DNA of 32,298 bases from Streptomyces sp. SID3343 (GCF_009865215.1 NZ_WWJX01000910.1:1-32298), one strand, 5' to 3'; positions 8,819-17,850 are shown, counted from the stretch's first letter. A program made the numbers and translations. The notes: generated by a model not told the origin, from the letters alone.

Positions 8819-8849
8819 CGACCGGCCCGGGAGCGCCCCGGGCCGGTCG
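8819..8849 (+). terminator. Intercistronic hairpin between gluB and gluC
   Basis: Arms 8819-8831 and 8837-8849 form a perfect 13-bp GC-rich stem with a 5-base loop, 10 bases after the gluB stop. There is no T-tract. In binding-protein-dependent operons such structures usually protect the upstream message or cause partial termination, giving more binding protein than permease. That role is inferred here. Confidence 0.7.
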
Positions 8850-8954
8850 GTGCTCGGCCTCCCGTCCCCGTCGCACCGCACGTCCGGGGGTACGGGCCGG
8901 CTTCACCACCCCTGCCCCTGAACCCACGATCACGGAGAGGAGGACTCGATCACG

Positions 8955-9602
8955 ATGTTCGAAGTTGTCCAGGACAACTGGGATCTCTTGCAGGACGGAT
9001 TCGTCGGCACGCTGAAGCTGACGCTCGTCTGTGGAATCGTGTCGCTTCTGCTCGGCACGTTGATAGCCGCGTGTCGCGTCTCGCCGGTGCCCCCACTGCG
9101 CTGGTTCGGCACCGCCTACGTCATGATTTTCCGCAACACCCCGCTGACGCTGATCTTCTTCTTCGTCGCCCTCGGTTTCCCGAAGCTGCGGTTCAACCTG
9201 TCGTACTTCGAGTTCGCGATCATCGCACTCAGCACGTACACCGCCGCCTTCATCTGCGAGGCGATCCGCTCGGGTATCAACACCGTGCCGATCGGCCAGG
9301 CCGAGGCCGCTCGCAGCCTGGGTATGTCCTTCACCCAGACCCTCGGCCAGATCGTGCTGCCGCAGGCCGGCCGCGCCGCGGTCCCGCCGATCGGCAGTCT
9401 GTTGATCGCCATGGTCCGCAACTCGGCGATCGCGAGCGCGTTCAACGTCACCGAACTCATGGGCACGAGCGCGCAGATGGTCGAGAACGGCTACAAGTCG
9501 CTGTGGGTGCTGACCTGGATCGCCATCGGCTACCTCGTCATCACGTTGTCGATGAGCGCGGCACTGGCCGCCCTCGAAAAGAAGCTGGCGGTGGTCCGAT
9601 GA
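8955..9602 (+). CDS. gluC: Glutamate ABC transporter permease GluC
   Basis: 215-residue integral membrane protein of the His/Glu/Gln/Arg permease family (HisM/GlnP class). It has about five hydrophobic segments, and the cytoplasmic EAA loop reads EAARSLGMSFTQTLGQIVLP, which docks onto the ATPase GluA. GAGAGGAGGA ends about 12 bases before the ATG. It lies 146 bases after gluB and its stop overlaps the start of gluD (ATGA), so the two permease subunits are translationally coupled and should assemble as a heterodimer. Confidence 0.95.
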   Translation: MFEVVQDNWDLLQDGFVGTLKLTLVCGIVSLLLGTLIAACRVSPVPPLRWFGTAYVMIFRNTPLTLIFFFVALGFPKLRFNLSYFEFAIIALSTYTAAFICEAIRSGINTVPIGQAEAARSLGMSFTQTLGQIVLPQAGRAAVPPIGSLLIAMVRNSAIASAFNVTELMGTSAQMVENGYKSLWVLTWIAIGYLVITLSMSAALAALEKKLAVVR

Positions 9603-10513
9603 GCCGCGAAGCGAGCGTCCTGTTCGACGTTCCCGGTCCCAAGGCGCGCATGCGCAACCTGATCGTCGGGATCGTCGGCACCCTGGCCCTGGCCGGGTTC
9701 GTGATCTTCGTGATCGTGCGTTTCAACGAGACCGGTCAGTTCGAGTCGGCGAAGTGGGACCCGTTCCAGTACTCCGGGGTCCAGCAGTTCATCCTCGACG
9801 GCCTCAAGGCCACCCTGAAGGCGTTCGCCTACGCGGCGGTGCTGTCCATCCTGCTCGGCGCCCTGCTCGCCGCCGGTCGGCTCTCCGATCACGCGCCGGT
9901 GCGTTGGGCCGCCACCGCGTTCGTGACGTTCTTTCGCGCGATGCCGCTGCTCGTCCTGATCTTCATGCTCTACCTGATCCCCGGCAGCATGGGCTGGTGG
10001 AAGTGGGACCCGCTGTGGCCGCTGGTCGTGGGTCTGACCGTCTACAACGGCACGGTGCAGGCGGAGAACATCCGCGCCGGCATCCTGGCCGTGCCCAAGG
10101 GCCAGAGCGAGGCCGCGTACGCCCTGGGTATGCGCAAGACCCAGGTGATGACGATGATCCTGGTGCCACAGGGCATCCGGACCATGCTGCCGACGATCAT
10201 CAGCCAGGTCGTGGTGACCCTCAAGGACACCTCGCTCGGCTTCCTGATCACCTACCCGGAGTTGCTCGCGGCGGCCAAGCTGATCGGCGGCTACCAGGAC
10301 TACAACATGCCGTTCATCCCGGTCACCCTGATCATCGGTGCCATCTACATCTCGATGTGCATGATCCTGTCGGCGTTCGCGACCTGGCTGGAGCGTCGCC
10401 TGCGCACGTCCCGCAAGGGCAAGCCGCCGGCCGCGCCCGCGCAGGCCGACATGGGCGGCGGATACGGCCGTAGTACCGCCACCCTGCCCGCGGCGGTGGG
10501 ACCGAGCGCCTGA
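9599..10513 (+). CDS. gluD: Glutamate ABC transporter permease GluD
   Basis: 304 residues; second permease subunit. An N-terminal helix (about 20-42) precedes the conserved permease core, with EAA loop EAAYALGMRKTQVMTMILVP. The C-terminal 35 residues are a Lys/Pro/Ala/Gly-rich cytoplasmic tail absent from GluC. ATG 9599 overlaps the gluC stop by four bases. It is the last gene of the operon and is followed 30 bases later by a strong hairpin. Confidence 0.95.
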   Translation: MSREASVLFDVPGPKARMRNLIVGIVGTLALAGFVIFVIVRFNETGQFESAKWDPFQYSGVQQFILDGLKATLKAFAYAAVLSILLGALLAAGRLSDHAPVRWAATAFVTFFRAMPLLVLIFMLYLIPGSMGWWKWDPLWPLVVGLTVYNGTVQAENIRAGILAVPKGQSEAAYALGMRKTQVMTMILVPQGIRTMLPTIISQVVVTLKDTSLGFLITYPELLAAAKLIGGYQDYNMPFIPVTLIIGAIYISMCMILSAFATWLERRLRTSRKGKPPAAPAQADMGGGYGRSTATLPAAVGPSA

Positions 10514-10542
10514 CGCCTCGTCAGCACAGCACCACCATCGGC

Positions 10543-10578
10543 CGACGCCCCGCGGTGACCACCACCCGCGGGGCGTCG
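10543..10578 (+). terminator. Terminator after gluD
   Basis: Perfect 13-bp stem, arms 10543-10555 and 10566-10578, with a 10-base loop, followed by CTTTGT. It closes the gluABCD operon and separates it from the monooxygenase gene downstream. Confidence 0.8.
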
Positions 10579-10652
10579 CTTTGTCGTCGAGTCCCCTCGG
10601 TGCCGGATGATGGGCAACGAGTACGACAAGTCTTGCAACTTGGGGGGTCACG

Positions 10653-12359
10653 ATGGCGGGCAACGCTCCGCGCGCGGACTCGGTGATCATCGCGGGCGCC
10701 GGGCCCGCCGGACTGGCCGCGGCGCTGGCCCTGGCCGGGCGTGGGGTGCGCTCGGTCCTGGTGGACTCGGGCAACGGCACGCCGCGCGCGGGCTCGCGCG
10801 CGTGCGGCCTGGACGCGGCCATGTTGGCCTTCGTCTACGACCTGACCGGCACCCGGCTCGACGGCGCCGCCGAGCCGTGGAGCGTGCAGCGGATACGCCG
10901 CCGCGACCGCGACGTGCCACAGACGGTCGCCGAACCCGAGACGCCCGTGCGCTACGGGCTCTCCCAGCAGCGGCTGGAGCGCGCGCTGTTGGACGCGGTA
11001 CACGCGAGCCCGTTGGTGACCACCGCGTGGCGACACCGGATCGAGGGTGTCCAACAGGACGAGACCTCGGTCACACTGCTCGCGCGCGGGCCGGGCGGGC
11101 CGGTCAAGTGGCGCGCCCCGTGGCTCGTCGCGTGCGACGGGGCCCGGTCCGGGGTGCGCCGCGCCCTTGATGTGCGCTTCCCGGGCCGCCCGCGGGTGGA
11201 CCGGCTGCTGTGCGCGGACGTGAAGGTACACCTGCCGCGCCGGATCGGCGCGACCTCGCTGGTGCCGCCCGACCCCTCGCTCGCCGACGAGCCCGAGTCG
11301 CCCGACGAGAGCGGTCCGGCCACCCCGTGGCTGTTCGTCGACCCGCCCTTCCACCGGGGCGGCACCGTGCTGGCCCAGCCGCTTCCGGACGACGTGTGGC
11401 GACTGACCTGGCAACTCCCGATGGTGCACGGCATCGCGAAGGCCGCCGAGGCGACCCGGGTGATCCAGGTGACCGGCGACCTCGCCGACCCCAAGCGGGT
11501 GGCCGCGCGGGTGCGCACCGTGCTGCGCTCGCTGGACTCGCTGTCGTCGGGATCCGCGTCGAGCGAGGGACCCGCCCACGACCTGCTGTGGAGCGGTGAG
11601 TACGAGGTTCACCAGCGGCTCGCCCGGCGCTTTCGGGTCGGGCGCGTCCTGCTCGCCGGAGACGCCGCGCACCTGGTTCACCCGTCCGCCGCCGACGCGG
11701 TCGAACTCGGTCTGCAGGACGTCCGCAACCTGGCCTGGAAACTCGCCTTCACACTGCGCGGGTACGCCCCGATACGGCTGTTGGAGACGTATCACGGCGA
11801 GCGCCGCGGCGCCGCCAGGCGCCGACTCGCGCTCGGCGAGGAGGCGCTGCATTTCCTCGCCCCGGCGAGCCCCGCGCAAAAGGTGGGTCGCCGGCTGACC
11901 CTGATGGGCGCCCGCGGCAAGGGCACCACCCTGCGCCGTCTGGATCCGCGCGGTCCGGCGGCGGCCGGCTCGCGTCCCGACTACACGGGCTCGCCGCTGT
12001 TGACCCCGGGCCCCGGGGTCGGCGAGTGGATCGAGGACGTCCCCGTCGTGCGCGCCGACGGCGCGGAGGGCTGGCTGACCGAGTGCCTGGACCGCGGCCT
12101 GGTCCTGCTGCTGATCGCCCCCGGCATACAGGTGTGGCACGGTGACCGGTGGCGCGAGGCGGGCCTGATGCCCCGCCTGCGCGCCCGCCTGGACAAGCTG
12201 GCCGCTCCGGCCGAACTCGTGGTCACCTCGGAATACCCGGGCGCGGTCGCCCACACGCTCCTGCTGATCCGCCCCGACGGCTATGTCGCCGCACATCTGC
12301 CGCCGGAGCGGTTGGACGTCCTGGAGGAGACGATCGATCGAGCCAGGGGCGCCAAGTGA
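10653..12359 (+). CDS. FAD-dependent aromatic-type monooxygenase (PheA/TfdB family)
   Basis: 568 residues. The N-terminal Rossmann fold has VIIAGAGPAGLAAALALAGRG (GxGxxG, from about residue 10), an acceptor region with R-x-YGLSQQRLE, a DG motif (CDGARSGVRRAL), and the second FAD motif GDAAHLVHP followed by LGLQDVRNLAWKLA, all typical of group A flavoprotein hydroxylases. A thioredoxin-like C-terminal domain of about 170 residues follows, as in phenol and polyketide hydroxylases. The PPTGGQG stretch normally after GDAAH is altered (PSAADAV). The substrate is unknown, and no polyketide or aromatic-degradation genes are near. ATG 10653 follows a GGGGGG run. It converges on the mannosyltransferase gene with 15 bases between. 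Confidence 0.88.
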   Translation: MAGNAPRADSVIIAGAGPAGLAAALALAGRGVRSVLVDSGNGTPRAGSRACGLDAAMLAFVYDLTGTRLDGAAEPWSVQRIRRRDRDVPQTVAEPETPVRYGLSQQRLERALLDAVHASPLVTTAWRHRIEGVQQDETSVTLLARGPGGPVKWRAPWLVACDGARSGVRRALDVRFPGRPRVDRLLCADVKVHLPRRIGATSLVPPDPSLADEPESPDESGPATPWLFVDPPFHRGGTVLAQPLPDDVWRLTWQLPMVHGIAKAAEATRVIQVTGDLADPKRVAARVRTVLRSLDSLSSGSASSEGPAHDLLWSGEYEVHQRLARRFRVGRVLLAGDAAHLVHPSAADAVELGLQDVRNLAWKLAFTLRGYAPIRLLETYHGERRGAARRRLALGEEALHFLAPASPAQKVGRRLTLMGARGKGTTLRRLDPRGPAAAGSRPDYTGSPLLTPGPGVGEWIEDVPVVRADGAEGWLTECLDRGLVLLLIAPGIQVWHGDRWREAGLMPRLRARLDKLAAPAELVVTSEYPGAVAHTLLLIRPDGYVAAHLPPERLDVLEETIDRARGAK

Positions 12360-12374
12360 GCCCGACCCGCCGGG

Positions 12375-13589
12375 TCAGATCCCGTAGTGCCACGTGGTGA
12401 GCATGTACGCGCCGTACCACATGCCGAACAGGCACATCCCGCCGAGCACCAGGCCCGCGGTGCGCGTCTTGGACCGCCCGAGCACGACCGCGAGCGGAAT
12501 GAAGAACAGCAGCGTGGGGAGCATCAGCCGCATCTTCGAGTGGTAGTAGTTGCTCTGGCACAGCGTCATCACCAGGATCGACAGCCCGTACACCGCCAAC
12601 GGCGGCCAGATGTGCCGATTGAGCGCGACGATCGAGCCGATCACGGCCGCGATGATCAGCACGGCCGTACTGACCGCCACCCACTGGTCCCCGTTGCGCA
12701 GGGTGTCGGTGAGGAAGTGCCAGATCGCATCGCCGTTGTCCCACTTGGTGCCCCACCCGGCGTCCTGGATGGTGAACCACGCATCCGTCTCGCCGACCCG
12801 CTCCCCCACCCACAGGAGGTACAGCGGGGTGCCCAGGCACGCGATCACACACGCCACGATCGGTTCGAGCATCACCCGGCGGTGTTTCCACATCTCCATC
12901 AGCGCGGCCACCCCCAGCGCCGCGATCACCGCGATGCCGGCGGGTCGGGTCAGGCTGGTCAGGCACGCCAGGACGCCGGCGGCCACCCACGCCTTGCGGT
13001 GCGCGGCCAACAGGGTGCCCACCGCGAGCGCGAGGAAGAGCGTCTCGCTGTAGGCCATCGAGAACACGACGCCCATCGGCTGCGCGCCGCCCACCAAAAC
13101 GGTCATCGCGAGCGCCACGCGCTTGTCGTACAGCCGGGTGACGAACACGTAGAGCACGCACAGCGCGGCGGCGGTCGCCAGGTGCCCCGCGATGATGCCC
13201 GACGACGAGTAGCTGGTCCCGGTCAGGTAGTGCACGACCCGGATCAGCCCCGGATACAGCGGGAAGAACGCGAGCGTATTGCCGGTGAGGTCCCCCTCGG
13301 GGGTGTACGTGAAGCCGTCCGGATAGCCGTGCCCGGCGACGTCGACGTACCAGTGCGCGTCCCACGTCAGCAGGCGCTCGCGCACGCTGGGGCCACCCGC
13401 CGGGATCATCCAGGACAGGATGATCAACTGGAGAACGGCCGTGACCGCGTACACGGCGAGCGGCAGCCACAGCGCCCCGACCCCGCGCCGCACGAGGGAC
13501 AGGGGCAACGGCCGATCCCGGTCCTTGGCCGGTGGACCCGGGGCGGTGGCGCCCGGTCCCGGTATCCGGGGCTCGTCGATGACGGTCAA
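12375..13589 (-). CDS. PIG-V-like polytopic membrane mannosyltransferase
   Basis: 404 residues with about nine or ten hydrophobic segments. The motif WDAHWYVDVAGHGYP (about residues 75-90), just after the first membrane helix, is the acidic loop typical of GPI mannosyltransferase 2 (PIG-V) relatives and GT-C enzymes that use a polyprenyl-phosphate sugar donor; FFPLYPGLIR and SLTRPAG are also family-typical. The role is probably transfer of mannose to a cell-surface acceptor, inferred only from the family. The start is TTG 13589 with GAGGAG 8 bases upstream; no ATG or GTG fits better. The N-terminal 30 residues are Pro/Gly-rich and cytoplasmic. Confidence 0.85.
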   Translation of the reverse strand: MTVIDEPRIPGPGATAPGPPAKDRDRPLPLSLVRRGVGALWLPLAVYAVTAVLQLIILSWMIPAGGPSVRERLLTWDAHWYVDVAGHGYPDGFTYTPEGDLTGNTLAFFPLYPGLIRVVHYLTGTSYSSSGIIAGHLATAAALCVLYVFVTRLYDKRVALAMTVLVGGAQPMGVVFSMAYSETLFLALAVGTLLAAHRKAWVAAGVLACLTSLTRPAGIAVIAALGVAALMEMWKHRRVMLEPIVACVIACLGTPLYLLWVGERVGETDAWFTIQDAGWGTKWDNGDAIWHFLTDTLRNGDQWVAVSTAVLIIAAVIGSIVALNRHIWPPLAVYGLSILVMTLCQSNYYHSKMRLMLPTLLFFIPLAVVLGRSKTRTAGLVLGGMCLFGMWYGAYMLTTWHYGI

Positions 13590-13700
13590 CGCGTACTCCT
13601 CGTTCGATTCCGGTTAATGCACGCAGGGGACAACTGACACGGTTGACGCCCTTCGCGTGGTTTCGACGTGGCCTATGTCACGTCTCCGCCTTCTGACGCT

Positions 13701-13730
13701 CTGTCAACTCCGGGCTCGAAGTTCTAGTGT
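13701..13730 (+). promoter_or_regulatory. Likely promoter of the esterase gene
   Basis: CTGTCA (13701-13706) and TAGTGT (13725-13730) with an 18-base spacer resemble a housekeeping-sigma promoter. A start near 13737 would leave a leader of about 25 bases containing the GGAGGAG ribosome site. Confidence 0.5.
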
Positions 13731-13761
13731 GCTGATTCGTAATCCCGTACGGAGGAGTCGC

Positions 13762-14724
13762 ATGCCCGTCGCACCGCAGATCCAGCCGATCCTCGACGCT
13801 GTCGCAGCCGCGCCGCCCCTTCCGGCCGACCTGTCCTTGGCGGAGCGGCGTGCCGCGTCGAACAAGGGTTTGGAAAGCACCATCCTGGCGTTCGCCGAGC
13901 CCGCACCGGAAGACGTGACGACGCGAGACGTCACGATCACGGTCAAGGAACCCGAGCCCGGCAAGATCACCGCCCGCGTGTACACGCCGGCCGGCCCCGC
14001 TCCGAAGGGTGGTCGTCCAGGCTACGTGTACCTGCACGGTGGCGCCTGGTGGCTCGGCTCGGTGGCCCACTTCGACAGTCACTGCGCGAATGTCGCCGCC
14101 GAGAGCGGCGCGGTCGTCGTATCGGTCGAGTATCGGCTCGCGCCCGAGTTCAAGTTCCCGTGGCCCCTGGAGGACGCGTACGCCGCCTGGCTCTGGGTCC
14201 AGGAGCGCGCGTTCCAGTTGGGCGTCAACGCCGACAAGGTCGCCATCGGCGGATCCAGCGCGGGCGGCAACCTCGCCGCGGCGTGCTCGGTCATGCTGCG
14301 GGACCGCCGGCAGCCGACCCCGGTGTGCCAGGTGCTCGACATACCCGCGCTCGACCTGACCCTGTCCCAGCCGTCGATGGAGGAGAACGGCGAGGGCTAC
14401 CTCCTCACTCGGGCCGGGATCGAGCACGCCGTCCAGCTGTACCTGACCAGCCCGCGCAGCGAGAAGCGGGACCCGCTCGCCTCGCCGCTGTTCACCGAGG
14501 ACTTCGCGGGACTGCCGACCACGCTCGTGATGACGTGCGAGTTCGACCCGCTGCGGGACGAGGGCGAGGCGTACGCGAAGAAGCTGGAGGCCGCGGGCGT
14601 CACGGTCGAGTCCAAGCGTTGGGACGGGCTCGTCCACGGCGCGGGCGAGTTCACCGCACTGCTTCCCCAGGCGCGCGAGTATCGCTCGACGATGGCCGAC
14701 TTCCTCAAGCGCCACCTGGCGTGA
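13762..14724 (+). CDS. Alpha/beta hydrolase, hormone-sensitive-lipase family esterase
   Basis: 320 residues. It has the HGGAWW oxyanion motif (YVYLHGGAWWLGS), a nucleophile elbow GGSSAGGNLA with S166 where the family usually has GDSAGG, acid D262 in CEFDPLRDEG, and H292 in GLVHGAGEF: a complete catalytic triad. The cap region is N-terminal, as in bacterial HSL/type IV esterases acting on short acyl esters. The substrate is unknown. GGAGGAG at 13751-13757 fixes ATG 13762. It converges on the STAS gene with a hairpin between them. Confidence 0.92.
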   Translation: MPVAPQIQPILDAVAAAPPLPADLSLAERRAASNKGLESTILAFAEPAPEDVTTRDVTITVKEPEPGKITARVYTPAGPAPKGGRPGYVYLHGGAWWLGSVAHFDSHCANVAAESGAVVVSVEYRLAPEFKFPWPLEDAYAAWLWVQERAFQLGVNADKVAIGGSSAGGNLAAACSVMLRDRRQPTPVCQVLDIPALDLTLSQPSMEENGEGYLLTRAGIEHAVQLYLTSPRSEKRDPLASPLFTEDFAGLPTTLVMTCEFDPLRDEGEAYAKKLEAAGVTVESKRWDGLVHGAGEFTALLPQAREYRSTMADFLKRHLA

Positions 14725-14781
14725 GCCGGGGCCGGGGCTGCCTCACTCCGCCCCGCGCCCGGCTCACCGCCGACATGCGGC

Positions 14782-14817
14782 GGCCGTCCCGTCGAGCTCG
14801 CGCTCCACGGGACGGCC
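14782..14817. terminator. Bidirectional terminator between esterase and STAS genes
   Basis: Perfect 11-bp stem, arms 14782-14792 and 14807-14817 with a 14-base loop, lying between two convergent genes and therefore able to serve both. Confidence 0.65.
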
Positions 14818-14841
14818 ACACGTGCACAGTCTTGGGGCGAG

Positions 14842-15219
14842 CTATTCCCGGGTGGCGGGAGCGTCCTCGGCGTCGAGCGCTTCCTGAACGGTTTCGTGCA
14901 CCGCCACCATCAGCGTGAACCCGGTCAATCGAAGCACCCGGGCGACCGCTCGCGTGGGCGCGATCAGTTGCAGCGCCCCGCCGGCTTCGCGGGCCCGGCG
15001 CTCGGCGCGCACCAGGATGCGCAGTCCGAACGAGTCGATGAAGCCGACCGAGGACAAGTCCAGCAGCAGCCGGGTCATCCCCGCCGACACCTGCCGACTC
15101 AACGCGTCGTCCAGAATCGGACCACTGTCCATGTCGATCTCGCCGTGCACGGTCACCAAGGTGTGACCGGCTCCGACCTGCGACACCTGCACCAGGAGGG
15201 GACCGCTCTCGTCGTTCAC
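14842..15219 (-). CDS. STAS-domain anti-sigma factor antagonist
   Basis: 125 residues forming a single STAS domain. It has the beta-strand signature TLVTVHGEIDMDS and the phosphorylation loop FIDSFGLRIL with the Asp-Ser pair characteristic of SpoIIAA/BldG-type proteins, whose Ser is phosphorylated by an anti-sigma kinase. A partner anti-sigma factor is not encoded nearby, so the target sigma factor is unknown. GTG 15219 is used because AAGGG lies upstream and the domain begins soon after; GTG 15252 would add 11 residues. It is co-directional with sdaA, about 100 bases downstream of it. Confidence 0.88.
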   Translation of the reverse strand: MNDESGPLLVQVSQVGAGHTLVTVHGEIDMDSGPILDDALSRQVSAGMTRLLLDLSSVGFIDSFGLRILVRAERRAREAGGALQLIAPTRAVARVLRLTGFTLMVAVHETVQEALDAEDAPATRE

Positions 15220-15319
15220 GGGCGCATGCCTACCCTTCGTTCTCGGGAGCACACCTCAGGCGCGTCTCCGGGCTGTACGGCGCGTTGTCGGCGCCGAAGT
15301 CGTGGGTCGGGGCCCGACG

Positions 15320-16687
15320 TCAGCATTCGATGATGTTGACGGCGAGGCCGCCGCGGGAGGTCTCCTTGTACTTGACCTTCATGTCCGCGCCGGTCTCCTT
15401 CATGGTCTTGATGACCTTGTCGAGCGAGACGTGGTGGCGCCCGTCGCCGCGCAGGGCCATCCGAGCGGCGGTGACGGCCTTGACGCCGGCCATGCCGTTG
15501 CGTTCGATGCACGGGATCTGCACGAGGCCGCCGACCGGGTCACAGGTCAGGCCCAGGTTGTGTTCCATGCCGATCTCCGCGGCGTTCTCCACCTGCTCCG
15601 GCGTGCCGCCCAAGACCTCGGCCAGGCCGCCGGCGGCCATCGCACACGCGGAGCCGACCTCACCTTGGCAACCGACCTCGGCTCCGGAGATCGACGCGTT
15701 CTCCTTGAACAGCATCCCGATCGCGCCGGCCGCCAGCAGGAATCGCACGATGCCGTCGTCGTCCGCACCGGGCACGGTCGCCACGTAGTGGTGCAACACG
15801 GCGGGAATGATGCCGGCCGCCCCGTTGGTCGGCGCGGTCACCACCCGACCGCCCGCGGCGTTCTCCTCGTTGACCGCCATCGCCCACAGGGTGACCCACT
15901 CCATCGCGTGATTGGGTCGCTCCCCCTCCGCGCGCAGCGTGCGGGCGGTGCGTGAGGCCCGCCGCCGGACCTTGAGGCCGCCGGGCAGGATCCCCTCGGT
16001 GGCCAGACCTCGGGTGACGCAGTCGCGCATCACCTGCCAGATCTCCAACAACTCGGCGCGCACCTGCTCCTCGGTGCGCCACGCCGTCTCGTTGGCGAGC
16101 ATCAGCGCGGACACCGACAGGCCGGTCTCGCGGGTCAGCCGCAGGAGCTCGTCACCGGTACGGAAGGGGTGGCGAAGCACGGTGTCGTCGGGCTTGACCC
16201 GATCGGCGCCCACCGCGTCCTCGTCCACCACGAACCCGCCACCGACGGAGTAGTAGGTCTTCGACAGGAGGTCGGCGCCGTCGGCGTCCATCGCCCAGGC
16301 CGTCATCCCGTTGGCGTGATAGGGCAACGACTTGCGTCGATGCAGCACCAGGTCACGGTCGAGGTCGAAGGCGATGTCCTGCACCCCGAGCACCCGCAGC
16401 GTGCCGGATTCGCGGATGCGGGCCAGTTCCGGGTCGACCTCGTTCGGGTCGACGGTGCGCGGTGAGTAACCCTCCAGGCCCAGCAACACCGCGCGCGGCG
16501 TGCCGTGTCCGTGTCCCGTCGCGCCCAGGGAGCCGTACAGCTCGACCCGGACGGACGCGACCCGATCGAGCAGGCCCTCGTGTTTGAGTCGTCGCGCGAA
16601 CATCCGCGCGGCTCGCATGGGGCCCACCGTGTGGGAGCTCGACGGGCCGATCCCGATCGAGAACATGTCGAACACACTGATCGCCAA
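15320..16687 (-). CDS. sdaA: L-serine dehydratase (iron-sulfur, single-chain)
   Basis: 455 residues. It converts L-serine to pyruvate and ammonia. The N-terminal beta domain starts [20 protein letters not shown], and the C-terminal catalytic domain has the Fe-S cysteines in [17 protein letters not shown] and [14 protein letters not shown]. The chain ends in NIIEC; a C-terminal Cys that plugs the active site is known in this type II family. The first residues matching relatives are preceded by TTG 16687 with AGGG about 10 bases upstream, so TTG is the likely start. An in-frame ATG at 16792 would add 35 residues rich in His, Arg and Gly with no family resemblance. The gene stands alone, downstream of recA-recX on the same strand. 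Confidence 0.93.
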   Translation of the reverse strand: MAISVFDMFSIGIGPSSSHTVGPMRAARMFARRLKHEGLLDRVASVRVELYGSLGATGHGHGTPRAVLLGLEGYSPRTVDPNEVDPELARIRESGTLRVLGVQDIAFDLDRDLVLHRRKSLPYHANGMTAWAMDADGADLLSKTYYSVGGGFVVDEDAVGADRVKPDDTVLRHPFRTGDELLRLTRETGLSVSALMLANETAWRTEEQVRAELLEIWQVMRDCVTRGLATEGILPGGLKVRRRASRTARTLRAEGERPNHAMEWVTLWAMAVNEENAAGGRVVTAPTNGAAGIIPAVLHHYVATVPGADDDGIVRFLLAAGAIGMLFKENASISGAEVGCQGEVGSACAMAAGGLAEVLGGTPEQVENAAEIGMEHNLGLTCDPVGGLVQIPCIERNGMAGVKAVTAARMALRGDGRHHVSLDKVIKTMKETGADMKVKYKETSRGGLAVNIIEC

Positions 16688-16914
16688 GGCGGATGGCCCT
16701 TCAAACAGACGGCTGGGACGAGCGAACGGCTGTCGCGTGACTCCGGTGCACCGATGGGCCTGGATGTGCTTGTGGCCACCCGGACGGCCCATGCGACGGT
16801 TCCCAGGCTAGGTCACCGTCGGTTCGGGCGGGGGCCGGGTGGCTGCCGAGCGGGTGTCGGTCGGTGTCGGGGAGGGCGTCGGGGCAGGGTCGGGCGCAGG
16901 GCGTGGGCCCGGGG
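16688..16914 (-). promoter_or_regulatory. sdaA upstream region
   Basis: 227 bases between the recX stop and sdaA. A TAGCCT hexamer (16805-16810, minus strand) could be a -10 giving a leader of about 110 bases. The recX-proximal part is a C-rich, low-complexity run of Pro/Thr-type codons that does not form a plausible gene. No glycine or other riboswitch core was recognised. Confidence 0.3.
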
Positions 16915-17850
16915 TCAGACCGGTCCGTCCCACGCGCGCCATGCCGTGGCGTCGTCGTGTGCCTGCTCCTGTGCCTCGGCGTCGGCCTCGCGGTCGAGCG
17001 CGTCGCGGACGACCCGCACGGCCAGACCCTCGCCGTATCCCTTGCGCGCGAGCATGCCCGCCAACCTGCGAATGCGTTTGTCGCGGTCCAGGCCGCGTGT
17101 GCCCGGCAGTTTGCGAGCCACCAGGGCCCGGGCCGTCTCCAGTTCCTGTTCGGGATCCAGTTGGGCGACCGCCTCGTCGACCACCACGGCGTCGACCCCG
17201 CGTTGGCGCAGTTCGCGCGCGAGCGCGCGGCGGGCCAACCCTTTGCCCGTGTGCCGCGTGTTCACCCACGCGCCGGCGAAGGCGGTGTCGTCGATCAGGC
17301 CGACGTCGGTGAACCGGCCCAACACGTGTTCCGCGACGTCGTCGGGCACCTCGCGGCGACGCAGCGCGTCGGCCAGCTGGGCCCGGGTGCGCGCTCGCCC
17401 CGTCAGCAGCCGAAGACAGATCGCCCGGGCCAGGGCCTCGGGATCGGCCGGCGGCTCGCCGCCGGGTGTCACGTCGTCGGTCGAGTTGCCGTCATCGTCG
17501 GCGGCGTCGGGAACGTCGGCGTCCGACGAGTGTCGGCGGGTCCGGCCCCGAGCCCCGCTCCGGCCCTGCTTCTCCCGTTTGGGGCGTCCGCGACCGGCGC
17601 CTCGGCCCCATCGCTCGCCGGATTCTTCCCGGTCGTCGGCTTCCGAGTCCGTTGCGACATCCCGGTCGTCTGCCCCCGAGGCACGGGCGACCGAGCCGGG
17701 TCGGGCCGCCTTCCTCCCGGACGGCGCCTCCCTCGACAACACGGCGTCGAGCGCGGCGCGCAGTTGCGCGGCGTCGACCGGCGCGGAGACGGATCCGGCC
17801 TCGGATCCGTCTCCCCACGTGTTCGACCACCCGTCGGCAGGACGACCCAC
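16915..17850 (-). CDS. recX: RecX regulatory protein with long N-terminal extension
   Basis: 311 residues. The RecX core begins near residue 138 (EALARAICLRLLTGRARTRA) and continues with LGRFTDVGLIDD, AFAGAWVNTRH and GLARRALARELRQRGV; it binds and modulates RecA filaments. The first ~137 residues are low-complexity, rich in Asp, Glu, Arg, Gly and Ser, and probably disordered. RecX proteins are usually 150-210 residues, so this extension is unusually long. GTG 17850 starts 4 bases after the recA stop, behind GAGGAAGG overlapping the recA 3' end, so recA-recX are cotranscribed and probably coupled. Confidence 0.93.
   Translation of the reverse strand: MGRPADGWSNTWGDGSEAGSVSAPVDAAQLRAALDAVLSREAPSGRKAARPGSVARASGADDRDVATDSEADDREESGERWGRGAGRGRPKREKQGRSGARGRTRRHSSDADVPDAADDDGNSTDDVTPGGEPPADPEALARAICLRLLTGRARTRAQLADALRRREVPDDVAEHVLGRFTDVGLIDDTAFAGAWVNTRHTGKGLARRALARELRQRGVDAVVVDEAVAQLDPEQELETARALVARKLPGTRGLDRDKRIRRLAGMLARKGYGEGLAVRVVRDALDREADAEAQEQAHDDATAWRAWDGPV

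Noticed and set aside
16688-16914. Glycine or other riboswitch upstream of sdaA
   Set aside because: The conserved GGAGAG-type aptamer cores were not found; only a possible -10 remains.
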